From Postechiella marina (GTDB taxonomy: Bacteria > Bacteroidota > Bacteroidia > Flavobacteriales > Flavobacteriaceae), in the NCBI RefSeq assembly GCF_039538365.1, contig NZ_BAABCA010000002.1:186001-250000 (forward strand): a stretch of DNA of 64,000 bases, in the 5' to 3' direction. Shown in pieces: positions 26,427 through 34,156 of the stretch (position 1 is its first letter; every line of letters starts with the position of its first letter). Below the pieces are notes generated by a model. The model saw only the letters and a program-made list of their open reading frames with translations, was not told where the DNA came from and ran no database searches. The translations under genes and the position numbers were made by a program.

Positions 26427-27941
26427 TTAAACATTAAGCGCTAACAACTCATCTATATAATCTCTAGTGTTAGATAGTCTTGGCACTTTATGTTGCCCGC
26501 CAAGTTTATTGTTTTTCTTTAACCAATCGTGAAATAAGTTTTTTCTAGCCACACGTATTGTTGGCTTATTCAAGGTTATATTGTTATAACGCTTCGCTTC
26601 ATAGTCAGAATTAAGCGCTTTTAAAGAATTATCAAATAGTTCGTTAAAATAATTAATATCTCCCGGAAGTGTTTTAAATTCTATTAACCATTCATGCGCA
26701 CCTTTCTCCTTTCCTTCCATAAAAATAGGAGCTGCAGTATAATCTACTATTTCTGCTTTAGTTCTTTTACACACTTTCTTTAATGCGTTTTCTGCATTTT
26801 CTATAATAAGTTCTTCGCCAAAAACATTTATATGGTGTTTGGTTCTTCCAGAAACTTTTACACGGTAAGGACTTAAAGATGTAAACCTAACTGTATCCCC
26901 TATTTTGTAACGCCATAATCCTGCGTTGGTAGTAATTACAACCGCGTAATTTTTATGCAACACAACTTCGCTTAGCGGAATAGCATATTCTGCTTGGGTA
27001 GCATAAATATCCATAGGAATGAACTCGTAAAAAATACCATAATCAAGCATTAAAAGTAACTCGCTAGAATTATTTTGATCTTGAATTGCAAAAAAACCTT
27101 CAGAAGCATTATAGATTTCGTAATATTTAAAATCTTTTTTTGGCAGTATATTTTTGTATTGATCTACGTAAGGGTTAAAACTCACTCCGCCATGAAAATA
27201 CACTTCTAAGTTAGGCCAAATATCGAACAAACTCGTTTTACCTGTAGTTTCTAAAACATTATTTAATAAAACCAACATCCATGATGGTACACCTGCTAAA
27301 CTAGTTACATTTTCGTTAACAGTCTCGTCTACAATAGCCTGCATTTTATGTTCCCAATCGCTCATTAAAGACACCTTACTGCTAGGTGTACTACTATACT
27401 CTGCCCAAAAAGGCATATTATCTATTAAAATAGCCGATAAATCGCCAAATATTGTACCGTTTTCTTTATACAATTCTTTACTTCCACCCAAACGCAAACT
27501 CTTACCTGTAAACAATTGAGAGTGTTCGTTGTTGTTAAGGTACATGCAAAGCAAATCTTTACTCGCTGCATAATGGCAATCTTCTAAAGACTCTATACTT
27601 ACTGGAATAAATTTACTTTTTGCTCTAGTAGTTCCGCTAGATTTAGCAAACCATTTTATAGGAGTAGGCCAAAATAAATTATTTTCTCCGCGTCTAGATC
27701 GTTCTATAACATCCTGCCAACCATCATAATTTTTAATTGGTATACGCTCTGCAAACGTTTTATAATTTTTAATAGATGCAAAATCGTGGGTTTTACCAAA
27801 CTCAGTATTTTTTGCAATGTCTACAAGGCTTAATAGCAATTCTGTTTGCACTTCGTTTGGATATTTTAAAAACAATTCTATTTGATGAAATCGCTTTTTT
27901 AAGAACCAAGAAGCAATTGAATTTACTATAGGTATTGGCAT
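26427..27941 (-). CDS. GH3-family acyl-adenylating enzyme (GH3 auxin-responsive promoter family)
   Basis: GH3 proteins belong to the ANL adenylating superfamily; in plants they join amino acids to acyl acids such as auxin. The 504-residue protein has the ATP-binding motif KSSGTTRAKSKF near residue 100, YNASEGFFAIQ near 285 and the YKIGDTVRF motif near 365, so it should form acyl adenylates. The acyl substrate and acceptor in bacteria are not known. No signal peptide is visible. It is transcribed alone and divergent from the DUF2797 gene. Confidence 0.85.
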   Translation of the reverse strand: MPIPIVNSIASWFLKKRFHQIELFLKYPNEVQTELLLSLVDIAKNTEFGKTHDFASIKNYKTFAERIPIKNYDGWQDVIERSRRGENNLFWPTPIKWFAKSSGTTRAKSKFIPVSIESLEDCHYAASKDLLCMYLNNNEHSQLFTGKSLRLGGSKELYKENGTIFGDLSAILIDNMPFWAEYSSTPSSKVSLMSDWEHKMQAIVDETVNENVTSLAGVPSWMLVLLNNVLETTGKTSLFDIWPNLEVYFHGGVSFNPYVDQYKNILPKKDFKYYEIYNASEGFFAIQDQNNSSELLLMLDYGIFYEFIPMDIYATQAEYAIPLSEVVLHKNYAVVITTNAGLWRYKIGDTVRFTSLSPYRVKVSGRTKHHINVFGEELIIENAENALKKVCKRTKAEIVDYTAAPIFMEGKEKGAHEWLIEFKTLPGDINYFNELFDNSLKALNSDYEAKRYNNITLNKPTIRVARKNLFHDWLKKNNKLGGQHKVPRLSNTRDYIDELLALNV

Positions 27942-27983
27942 ATTTTGTTTTATCTTTAAAACTTAAAAATAAGACTTTTTTTT

Positions 27984-28778
27984 ATGAACTACCAAGGTGT
28001 TTTAACAAAAATGGAAACTGAGTTTTCACTACCTATACAGTACTATTTAGTTTTTGAAAGTGATTTTATTAACATAAACCAGTTACTAAACAAAACCATT
28101 ACCATACAATTTGTAAAATATCAATGTTTAAACTGTGGTTTAAACAAACCTATTTATAGACAAGGCTTTGACAAGCAGTGCTTTTTTAAAGTACCACAAG
28201 CTGCAGACTGGATTATGCGCCCAGAGCTAAGCACAGCGCATTTAGGCAAAGAAGACAGAGATTTAGAGTACGAAAAACGTGCACAACTACAACCACACAT
28301 TGTATATTTAGCAAATTCTAGCAATGTAAAAGTTGGAGTAACCAGAAAACAACAAGTGCCAACCCGTTGGATAGACCAAGGTGCGCATGAAGCTATTGAA
28401 ATTGTAGAAGTGCCAAACAGATATCTTGCAGGTATAACCGAGGTTGCTTTAAAAGACTATGTTGCCGATAAAACGAATTGGCGCAAAATGCTTAAAAATG
28501 ATATTGAAGATGAAAATTTGTTAGAATGGAGAGCTAGATTGAAACAATACATACCCGATGAAGCCAAAGAATATTTTATAGAAAGTAATACTGAAACTCA
28601 TCTAGATTTTCCTGTAAATAAATACCCTGAAAAACCAAAAAGCTTAAATATAAAAAAAGCACAAACTTACACTGGCAAATTGGTTGGTATAAAAGGCCAG
28701 TACTTAATTTTTGAAGATGAAACTGTTTTTAATGTTAGAGCCAACGAAGGCTTAGTTGTAAACATTACTGTAGATTAA
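27984..28778 (+). CDS. DUF2797 protein, GIY-YIG-like
   Basis: The 264-residue protein has a Cys-x2-Cys pair with a later Cys (CLNCGLNK...QCFF) near residues 50-70, suggesting a small metal site. The central part VYLANSSNVKVGVTRK with a following RWIDQGA matches the pattern of GIY-YIG-like folds (strand-loop-strand with K-V-G and a downstream Arg). Whether it cuts nucleic acid is unknown. The small gap to the divergent GH3-type gene suggests a shared promoter region. Confidence 0.75.
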   Translation: MNYQGVLTKMETEFSLPIQYYLVFESDFININQLLNKTITIQFVKYQCLNCGLNKPIYRQGFDKQCFFKVPQAADWIMRPELSTAHLGKEDRDLEYEKRAQLQPHIVYLANSSNVKVGVTRKQQVPTRWIDQGAHEAIEIVEVPNRYLAGITEVALKDYVADKTNWRKMLKNDIEDENLLEWRARLKQYIPDEAKEYFIESNTETHLDFPVNKYPEKPKSLNIKKAQTYTGKLVGIKGQYLIFEDETVFNVRANEGLVVNITVD

Positions 28779-28858
28779 CTGTAAAATTTACCTGCTTTAA
28801 AACAGTTTTATATATGATTTGTTGCGTGTTTGTTTGCGAAGATTTTTCGAAGGAAAAA

Positions 28859-28987
28859 TTAATCGTTGAATATTTTATCTCGAATTTCAAAACTTTCAAC
28901 TTTTTTGTAATAGGTTTCTTGATGTTAAGAAAACCAATTCCAAAATTTATCTTCTTTCGGTGTTTTATTAAATAGAGAAAATCACAT
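28859..28987 (-). pseudogene. Remnant of the start of a decayed gene (FWxWF-type protein)
   Basis: In the 337-base gap between DUF2797 and rpsU, one minus-strand frame reads protein-like sequence starting at ATG 28987: FSLFNKTPKEDKFWNWFS, then HQETYYKKVESFEIRDKIF. It is interrupted by TGA at the second codon and by TAA after WNWFS and after IFND. The FWNWF start resembles uncharacterised Bacteroidota proteins that begin with K-x-x-x-F-W-x-W-F. The rest of the gene is gone. I infer a decayed gene; the family is uncertain. Confidence 0.4.
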
Positions 28988-29067
28988 TGATAAAATTATG
29001 ATTGGTATTTTTTCATTTGGTTCTGCAAATGTTTTACAACACAATAATAAAGGCTATAAAACAAAAA

Positions 29068-29094
29068 AACCATTTACAAGAGTAAATGGCTTTT
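29068..29094 (-). terminator. Terminator after rpsU
   Basis: CCATTTAC, loop AAGA, GTAAATGG forms a hairpin with A and T tracts on either side. It lies 25 bases after the rpsU stop on the minus strand. Confidence 0.8.
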
Positions 29095-29115
29095 TTATAT
29101 AGTTATAAGCAAATT

Positions 29116-29310
29116 TTAAACATCTGCTTGATCTCTTAAATTTTGGATGTACGCAGCTTTTTGAACTTCGCGACGTCTTCTTACTGAAGGTTTTGTAAAA
29201 AACTGACCTTCTCTTAAGTTTTGCATTACCTTAATATTTCTGTGTTTACGTTTGTAACGTTTTAAAGCACGTTCGATATTTTCGCCGTCTTTAATGATAA
29301 TTTTTAACAT
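29116..29310 (-). CDS. rpsU: 30S ribosomal protein S21
   Basis: S21 is a small basic protein of the 30S platform near the anti-Shine-Dalgarno region. The 64-residue protein has the typical start MLKIIIKDGENIERALKRYK and the basic middle segment RRRREVQKAAY. The length is normal for Bacteroidota. It is monocistronic, with a terminator behind it and a possible TACTTTTG promoter box at 29420-29413, which would give a leader of about 100 bases. Confidence 0.95.
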   Translation of the reverse strand: MLKIIIKDGENIERALKRYKRKHRNIKVMQNLREGQFFTKPSVRRRREVQKAAYIQNLRDQADV

Positions 29311-29412
29311 ATATAATTTTTAAATAAATTTTAGCGCTCTAGGGTTTTCCTAAACTGGTTTTACAAAACTTAGCTAACTACAAAATACACCTAGCTTTAT
29401 TTTTTGTAAGTG

Positions 29413-29420
29413 CAAAAGTA
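29413..29420 (-). promoter_or_regulatory. Possible promoter -7 motif of rpsU
   Basis: TACTTTTG on the minus strand matches TAnnTTTG. No clear -33 TTG is seen at the right distance. Confidence 0.4.
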
Positions 29421-29531
29421 TGAATTTATTAACATATTTATAAAGTTTTTTTACTTTTTTTTATTGCTTGCTTAAAATTGATTTTCAGTGGGTTATAAAA
29501 CACAACTATTTATGCTTTGTTAAATTGGGCT

Positions 29532-29539
29532 TATATTTG
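29532..29539 (+). promoter_or_regulatory. Promoter -7 motif ahead of structured element copy A
   Basis: TATATTTG matches TAnnTTTG and lies 33 bases before the conserved element on the same strand, with TTA (not TTG) 19 bases upstream. No protein-coding frame follows on this strand before the convergent gpsA, so the motif supports transcription of a non-coding RNA. Confidence 0.45.
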
Positions 29540-29572
29540 TTGACAAATTAAGGTAAAACCCTTGTTTTATTA

Positions 29573-29659
29573 GCGTTAGGGATAGAACGGTATGTTTAAG
29601 CTCCCCGACCTAAGGAGGGAGCGAGTAGTGATAGCCCGACCCTTTTCTGGGTAACGCCC
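29573..29659 (+). ncRNA. Structured intergenic element, copy A (candidate small RNA)
   Basis: GCGTTA (29573-29578) pairs with TAACGC (29652-29657) as an outer stem. Inside are GATAGAACGG, a 6-bp hairpin GCTCCC/GGGAGC (29600-29605 with 29617-29622), then GAGTAGTGA, AGCCCGACCC and GGGTAACGCCC followed by A5T5, which could end transcription. Copy B at 12019-12106 keeps the flanks and outer stem but has an unrelated, still self-complementary inner hairpin. That is the pattern expected for a conserved RNA structure or a small dispersed element. It may be a Flavo-1-type RNA; this is not verified. Confidence 0.6.
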
Positions 29660-29667
29660 AAAAATTT

Positions 29668-30669
29668 TTAATCTAACCTATCTGTTAATTTATTAAATAC
29701 TTTTTTTGGGTTTTTACCTTCGTATAAAATAGAATATACTGCCGATATTATTGGCATTTGTGTTTTTTTATCGTTCTCTTCGTTTAACAAATGCGCACTT
29801 TTTGTGGCGTAATAACCCTCGGCTACCATGCTCATTTCCATTTGTGCAGATTTAACGGTATACCCTTTACCAATCATGTTACCAAACATGCGATTTCTAG
29901 AAAAAACGGAGTATCCTGTTACCAACAAATCGCCTAAATAGACCGAGTTATTAATATTACGTTTCATTTTATGTCTTTTTTTAATAAAACGTTTCATCTC
30001 CCTAATGGCATTACTCATTAACACACTCTGAAAATTATCGCCATAACCTAAGCCATGAGCTATTCCTGCTGCTATAGCGTATATATTTTTTAGCATAACT
30101 GCATACTCTACTCCAATAATATCGTCGCTAATTTTAGTTTTTATATAGTCGCTAGATAGTGCATTGGCTATATTTTGCGCTTTTTCTGCGTCTGAACATG
30201 AAATGGTTAGATACGATAAGCGCTCTAAAGCGACCTCTTCTGCATGGCATGGTCCTGCTATTACTGCTATATTTGGATATGGTATTTTATAAAAATCGTG
30301 AAAATGCTCGCCTACTAAAAGCCCCGATTCTGGCATAATACCTTTTACTGCAGACACTATGGTTTTATTAGAAATATCGATAGTTAGCTTTTGTAATTCA
30401 CTATGCATAAACGCACTAGGTATTACAAATATTAAAACATCGGCATAATTTGCAATTTCGTTTATGTCGTTGCTTATTTTTAGTTGCTCTAAATGAAACT
30501 CTACAGAGCTTAAATAATTTGGGTTATGCTGTTCTTTAAGTAAATGTTCTTTGGTATATACACTTCGCATGTACCAACCAATTTCGTCTAGATTTTCGCT
30601 AAGCATTTTTACAATGGCTGTTGCCCAGCTTCCTGCTCCAAACACCGCATATTTTAAAGGTTTATCCAT
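29668..30669 (-). CDS. gpsA: Glycerol-3-phosphate dehydrogenase (NAD(P)+)
   Basis: GpsA reduces dihydroxyacetone phosphate to sn-glycerol 3-phosphate for phospholipid synthesis. The 333-residue protein has the N-terminal Rossmann motif VFGAGSWATA, the conserved AVKGIMPE and IAGPCHAEEV segments and the catalytic Lys in the VMLKNIYAIAAGI block near residue 210. The family's usual GPSFA appears as GPCHA, as in other Bacteroidota. A TATTTTTG motif at 30700-30693 lies 23 bases before the start. Confidence 0.93.
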   Translation of the reverse strand: MDKPLKYAVFGAGSWATAIVKMLSENLDEIGWYMRSVYTKEHLLKEQHNPNYLSSVEFHLEQLKISNDINEIANYADVLIFVIPSAFMHSELQKLTIDISNKTIVSAVKGIMPESGLLVGEHFHDFYKIPYPNIAVIAGPCHAEEVALERLSYLTISCSDAEKAQNIANALSSDYIKTKISDDIIGVEYAVMLKNIYAIAAGIAHGLGYGDNFQSVLMSNAIREMKRFIKKRHKMKRNINNSVYLGDLLVTGYSVFSRNRMFGNMIGKGYTVKSAQMEMSMVAEGYYATKSAHLLNEENDKKTQMPIISAVYSILYEGKNPKKVFNKLTDRLD

Positions 30670-30692
30670 AAAAATAAAACATATTTACACAC

Positions 30693-30700
30693 CAAAAATA
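30693..30700 (-). promoter_or_regulatory. Promoter -7 motif of gpsA
   Basis: TATTTTTG on the minus strand matches TAnnTTTG, 23 bases before the gpsA ATG, the same distance as for fabD. The -33 box is not clear. Confidence 0.5.
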
Positions 30701-30801
30701 CATAAAATATTAAAGACTGCTTAGTCTAGAAATTATTATGAAATATTTTTTTGGCACGCGTTTTGAAATTATACTTGGTATAAACCCTAAAATATTTGAT
30801 T

Positions 30802-31746
30802 ATGAAACAGATAAAACTACTTTTAAGCTTTGCTTTAATTTCTACTCTTTTTACTTCTTGTTATACCGAGGTTGTTGTAGACGATTATATTGAGCAACCT
30901 TCTATTTCTTTAAATGAATTAATTAGCTCTTACGAGTTATGGTATGTAGATATTAATGCAACCAAAGGTTTTGGTGAAAATCCGTTTTTACAAAAAGCGT
31001 TTACTATTTCGTTTATTAATGGTGTAGTATATGCCAATAATAATTTAGTAGGGCTTGGTAGTAATGGAAATGGGTTTGGTATTGATGTTGCCAGCTACGA
31101 TGCTTATAACATGATTTTGGATGTAGACCATGATATAGATGGCTTTGCTACTTTTGATGTTTTTCAAATAGATAGTAATACTATAGAACTTTACAACCCT
31201 AATAACGACACGTCGTACTTTTTAAATGGTTACCAACGTAGTAATTTTGATTACGACTTTGTGTTTTACGATAACATTCATTATTTCTTACAAGAGTATG
31301 ATGCTTGGGAAAAAACATATACGAGCCAAACAGGAGCTATTAATGATTTTGATAACGAGAACTATTTACAATTTTTAGCTGGTGGAAATGATTCTGAATT
31401 TAGAAGCTCTCAAGATTTTGGAAAATCGAACCCAAATACCATTTATTGGGATTACACAGGCCTTTATGGTATTGGTAATATTACAGGAGAGGATTATTTA
31501 AAAACTTTAACATTAGATTATGATTCGCTAGGCAATGATTATTTTGAATTGAGCGTTATAAATGATAAAAAGATAGAACTATACCATACTGCCTCTAAAA
31601 CCATATACGAATTTGAAGGCAAAGGCTACATAGAGTATTTAAAAACAAATAATGAAAAGGCAAAAACATTAAGTAATAAAAAAGATAAAAAACGAAAGTT
31701 TAAAAAAGATAAAGTAGAAAACCCTAGAAAAAACACAAGGGTTTAA
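30802..31746 (+). CDS. Lipoprotein of unknown function
   Basis: ATG 30802 gives a lipoprotein signal peptide ending LFTSC (Cys20) followed by YTEVVVDD. Residues about 35-270 are rich in aromatic and acidic residues and look beta-rich. The last 45 residues are highly basic (repeated KKDKKRKFKK), an unusual tail for a lipoprotein. Similar flavobacterial proteins are sometimes labelled nicotinic acid mononucleotide adenylyltransferase, but no nucleotidyltransferase motif is present here. The gene is monocistronic and ends at a hairpin terminator. The function is unknown. Confidence 0.7.
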   Translation: MKQIKLLLSFALISTLFTSCYTEVVVDDYIEQPSISLNELISSYELWYVDINATKGFGENPFLQKAFTISFINGVVYANNNLVGLGSNGNGFGIDVASYDAYNMILDVDHDIDGFATFDVFQIDSNTIELYNPNNDTSYFLNGYQRSNFDYDFVFYDNIHYFLQEYDAWEKTYTSQTGAINDFDNENYLQFLAGGNDSEFRSSQDFGKSNPNTIYWDYTGLYGIGNITGEDYLKTLTLDYDSLGNDYFELSVINDKKIELYHTASKTIYEFEGKGYIEYLKTNNEKAKTLSNKKDKKRKFKKDKVENPRKNTRV

Positions 31747-31776
31747 TAAAAATTTTTTGGTTGGTTATTTAGTTAA

Positions 31777-31819
31777 GAAACCGTTTGGAGAAATTATTCT
31801 CTAGGCGGTTTCTTTTTTT
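31777..31819 (+). terminator. Terminator after the basic-tailed lipoprotein gene
   Basis: GAAACCG pairs with CGGTTTC around an imperfect inner stem, and a T7 run follows. Confidence 0.75.
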
Positions 31820-31913
31820 ATGTATCTTTATGTGACTTATTATTTTTTGCTGTGTCAAAGAGTTAAGAAGTAAAAATAACAATCAATATTAACCCTTAAA
31901 TTAAAAACAAACA

Positions 31914-32399
31914 ATGGGATTATTTTCATTTATTAAAAATGCCGGAGCTAAAGTATTTGGAATAGGTAAAACCGACGCCGAAGAAGCTGCAGAAGCACTA
32001 GAAGCTAAAAAAAATGCTGAGGCTGCAGCAGCTGCTAACATGAAGCAGACTATTACAGATTTACAATTAGAAGTAGAAAATTTAAATATTACTATTGATG
32101 GTGATACTGCTACCATAAATGGAGCAGCTTACGATCAAGCAACAAAAGAAAAAGTTGTTTTAGTTGTTGGAAATTCTAACGGAATTGCAACAGTAGACGA
32201 CCAAATGACAGTTGAAAACGTTGAACCAGAAGCTCAGTTCCATACTGTTGCTAGCGGAGATACTTTAGGTAAAATAGCAAAAACCTACTATGGTAATGCT
32301 ATGAAATACCCTGTTATTTTTGAAGCAAATAAGCCAATGCTTACAGATCCAGATAAAATTTATCCAGGTCAAGTATTGCGTATACCTGCCTTAGACTAA
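31914..32399 (+). CDS. BON-LysM protein, potassium-binding protein Kbp (YgaU) type
   Basis: The 161-residue protein begins MGLFSFIKNAGAKVFG, then has an Ala/Glu-rich helix (residues 22-45), a BON domain (about 45-105) and a LysM domain (about 108-158) ending IYPGQVLRIP. This order and several segments, including GDTL and FEANKPML, match E. coli Kbp/YgaU, a potassium-binding protein. No signal peptide is visible, as in Kbp. The Ala/Glu insertion makes it slightly longer than Kbp. A potassium or stress role is inferred from the family. Confidence 0.85.
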   Translation: MGLFSFIKNAGAKVFGIGKTDAEEAAEALEAKKNAEAAAAANMKQTITDLQLEVENLNITIDGDTATINGAAYDQATKEKVVLVVGNSNGIATVDDQMTVENVEPEAQFHTVASGDTLGKIAKTYYGNAMKYPVIFEANKPMLTDPDKIYPGQVLRIPALD

Positions 32400-32430
32400 A
32401 GTTACCTACATAATTTATGTTATAAGTAAA

Positions 32431-32461
32431 AAGATCAACCTTAAAAGGTTGGTCTTTTTTT
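32431..32461. terminator. Bidirectional terminator after the Kbp-type gene
   Basis: The hairpin AAGATCAACCTT/AAGGTTGGTCTT (one G-T pair) is followed by a T run. It lies between two convergent genes. Confidence 0.7.
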
Positions 32462-32465
32462 TGTT

Positions 32466-33311
32466 TTATTTTTTAAAATCTTTTATAATATCTAATGTAG
32501 TTTTATGCGCTCTTCCTGCTGCTTTTTCAAAATCTGAGGAAACATTATTTGCTCCCTCTTTAATACCTTGATAAATACCCGCAATTATAGTACCCATAAA
32601 TACACCTAACTCTTCTTTTCTTTCTGCTAAATACTCTTGAACCGATACTGCTTTATAAACCAATGTAGTATTATAAACTTTATTTATATATGTTGCCAAT
32701 TCGCTCTGTGTAATAGCGGGCCCTACCAAATTATATATTTGTCCGTTATGTTTATCTTCAATAAGCATTTTTGCATAAGCATAACCCAGCTCTTCCCTAC
32801 TTGTATAAGTACATTTACCACTAGCTGCACAATTACTTATTTCTCCTTCTTTTACATAAGTATCTATATACTCTAAATCGGGCTCTATATATATACCGTT
32901 TCTGCCTATTACCCACTGTAAGCCCGAATTTTTAACGTCTTCTTCTGTTTGTCTATTAGTTTTTACAATAGGGCTAAAAGCATTATTTTCTTCTGCTCCA
33001 ACAATACTGGTGTATACTATTTTTTTTACTGCGTTGTGCTTTGCACCATTAATTACATTTCTGTGCTGTATAATTCTTTTTTGCGGTTCGTCCATTCCCG
33101 ATACCAAAAGTACAGCATCTACACCTTGTAAAGCTTTATCAAAATCTTCTTGGCTGTTATAATCTCCCTTTTTAACCTGTATACCTAAATGTTTTGCTTT
33201 TTCTGGTGTACGAGCAATTCCAATTACATTTTCTTTTCCAATTTCTGCTACTAGGTGCTTTATAATAGAAACACCTAATTTTCCGCTTGCCGATGTTACT
33301 GCTATTTTCAT
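32466..33311 (-). CDS. NmrA-type NAD(P)H-binding protein (quinone oxidoreductase 2-like)
   Basis: The 281-residue protein has the N-terminal dinucleotide motif TSASGKLGVSI, the later LLVSG and IVYTSI strands of the atypical SDR fold, and GRNGIYIEP in place of the SDR catalytic Tyr. Its overall form resembles E. coli QorB and other NmrA-like reductases that act on quinones or sense NADPH. The substrate is unknown. It follows the egt operon on the same strand after a gap of about 160 bases and is probably a separate unit. Confidence 0.8.
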   Translation of the reverse strand: MKIAVTSASGKLGVSIIKHLVAEIGKENVIGIARTPEKAKHLGIQVKKGDYNSQEDFDKALQGVDAVLLVSGMDEPQKRIIQHRNVINGAKHNAVKKIVYTSIVGAEENNAFSPIVKTNRQTEEDVKNSGLQWVIGRNGIYIEPDLEYIDTYVKEGEISNCAASGKCTYTSREELGYAYAKMLIEDKHNGQIYNLVGPAITQSELATYINKVYNTTLVYKAVSVQEYLAERKEELGVFMGTIIAGIYQGIKEGANNVSSDFEKAAGRAHKTTLDIIKDFKK

Positions 33312-33473
33312 AATGGTATTTTTAAATTTCTATTACATCTACAAAGATGAGAACCATTCTTTTTTATTTATAGATAAATATTAGACTTATAATGGTAAAT
33401 ATGAGATAGCAGTACTTGATTGAAGATGTATTTGTGGTTTTAGCTTATTTTAAAACTAAAAGTCTTTTATTAA

Positions 33474-34154
33474 TTATACTGTTTTTTTAACACTAATAAC
33501 TTTTATTGCCTGCTCCATTTGCAATTGAGCCATATCTACCAAATTTTCAACACTTAAAGGTTTTAAAATTGATAACTCTGTACAAGCTAAAACTACCGGG
33601 TAATTGCCACTATATTTTTTAATAAGTAAGTGGTAATTTTTAATTAATGTTTTAGATTCTGTACCAGCATACGCTTCTTTTCTAACATGATCTATAAAAA
33701 CCATATCTGTTTCTGTTGGTAGCACTACTTCTATACCTGTAGAAGACAAATAAGTATTTATATAATTTGACTTCATGGAATATATAGATCCAAATAAAAC
33801 AATTTTGCTCCAGTTATTCTCTTTAAGCCTATCTATTGTTAAGAGAACTGGATGAAGTATACCTATGTTACCCTCTAGCCCATCAATAGTTTCGTGTAAG
33901 GTAATATTTGGCACCAAAATATGTTTTGCTCCTAATTTGCCTATTGTGGTTAAATAATTTTGAGTTACTTTATTTAACGCTTTTGATGGTTTTGGTAAAA
34001 GCGAATTAATAGTATTAAAATTCGCATTTAACAACAACAGCGGGCATGTACTATAATTACCATGCTTTTTATTATACAACTCATTTAACTCGCTTAAATA
34101 AAATGAAGTTGTACGACTACCCAAACCCAATATTGACAAAGCTACTTTTTCCAT
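33474..34154 (-). CDS. Aspartate/glutamate racemase-like protein lacking one catalytic Cys
   Basis: The 226-residue protein has the two-domain Asp/Glu racemase fold: LGLGSRTTSFY at the N terminus, VPNITLHE near residue 83 and VLACTELS near 191. Canonical racemases have a Cys in the first motif (PCNTxH); here the position is Asn83. The second Cys191 is kept. It may be a one-cysteine racemase, a decarboxylase or lyase, or an inactive relative. It lies 2 bases after egtD, the last gene of the operon. Confidence 0.75.
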   Translation of the reverse strand: MEKVALSILGLGSRTTSFYLSELNELYNKKHGNYSTCPLLLLNANFNTINSLLPKPSKALNKVTQNYLTTIGKLGAKHILVPNITLHETIDGLEGNIGILHPVLLTIDRLKENNWSKIVLFGSIYSMKSNYINTYLSSTGIEVVLPTETDMVFIDHVRKEAYAGTESKTLIKNYHLLIKKYSGNYPVVLACTELSILKPLSVENLVDMAQLQMEQAIKVISVKKTV

Positions 34155-34156
34155 TT

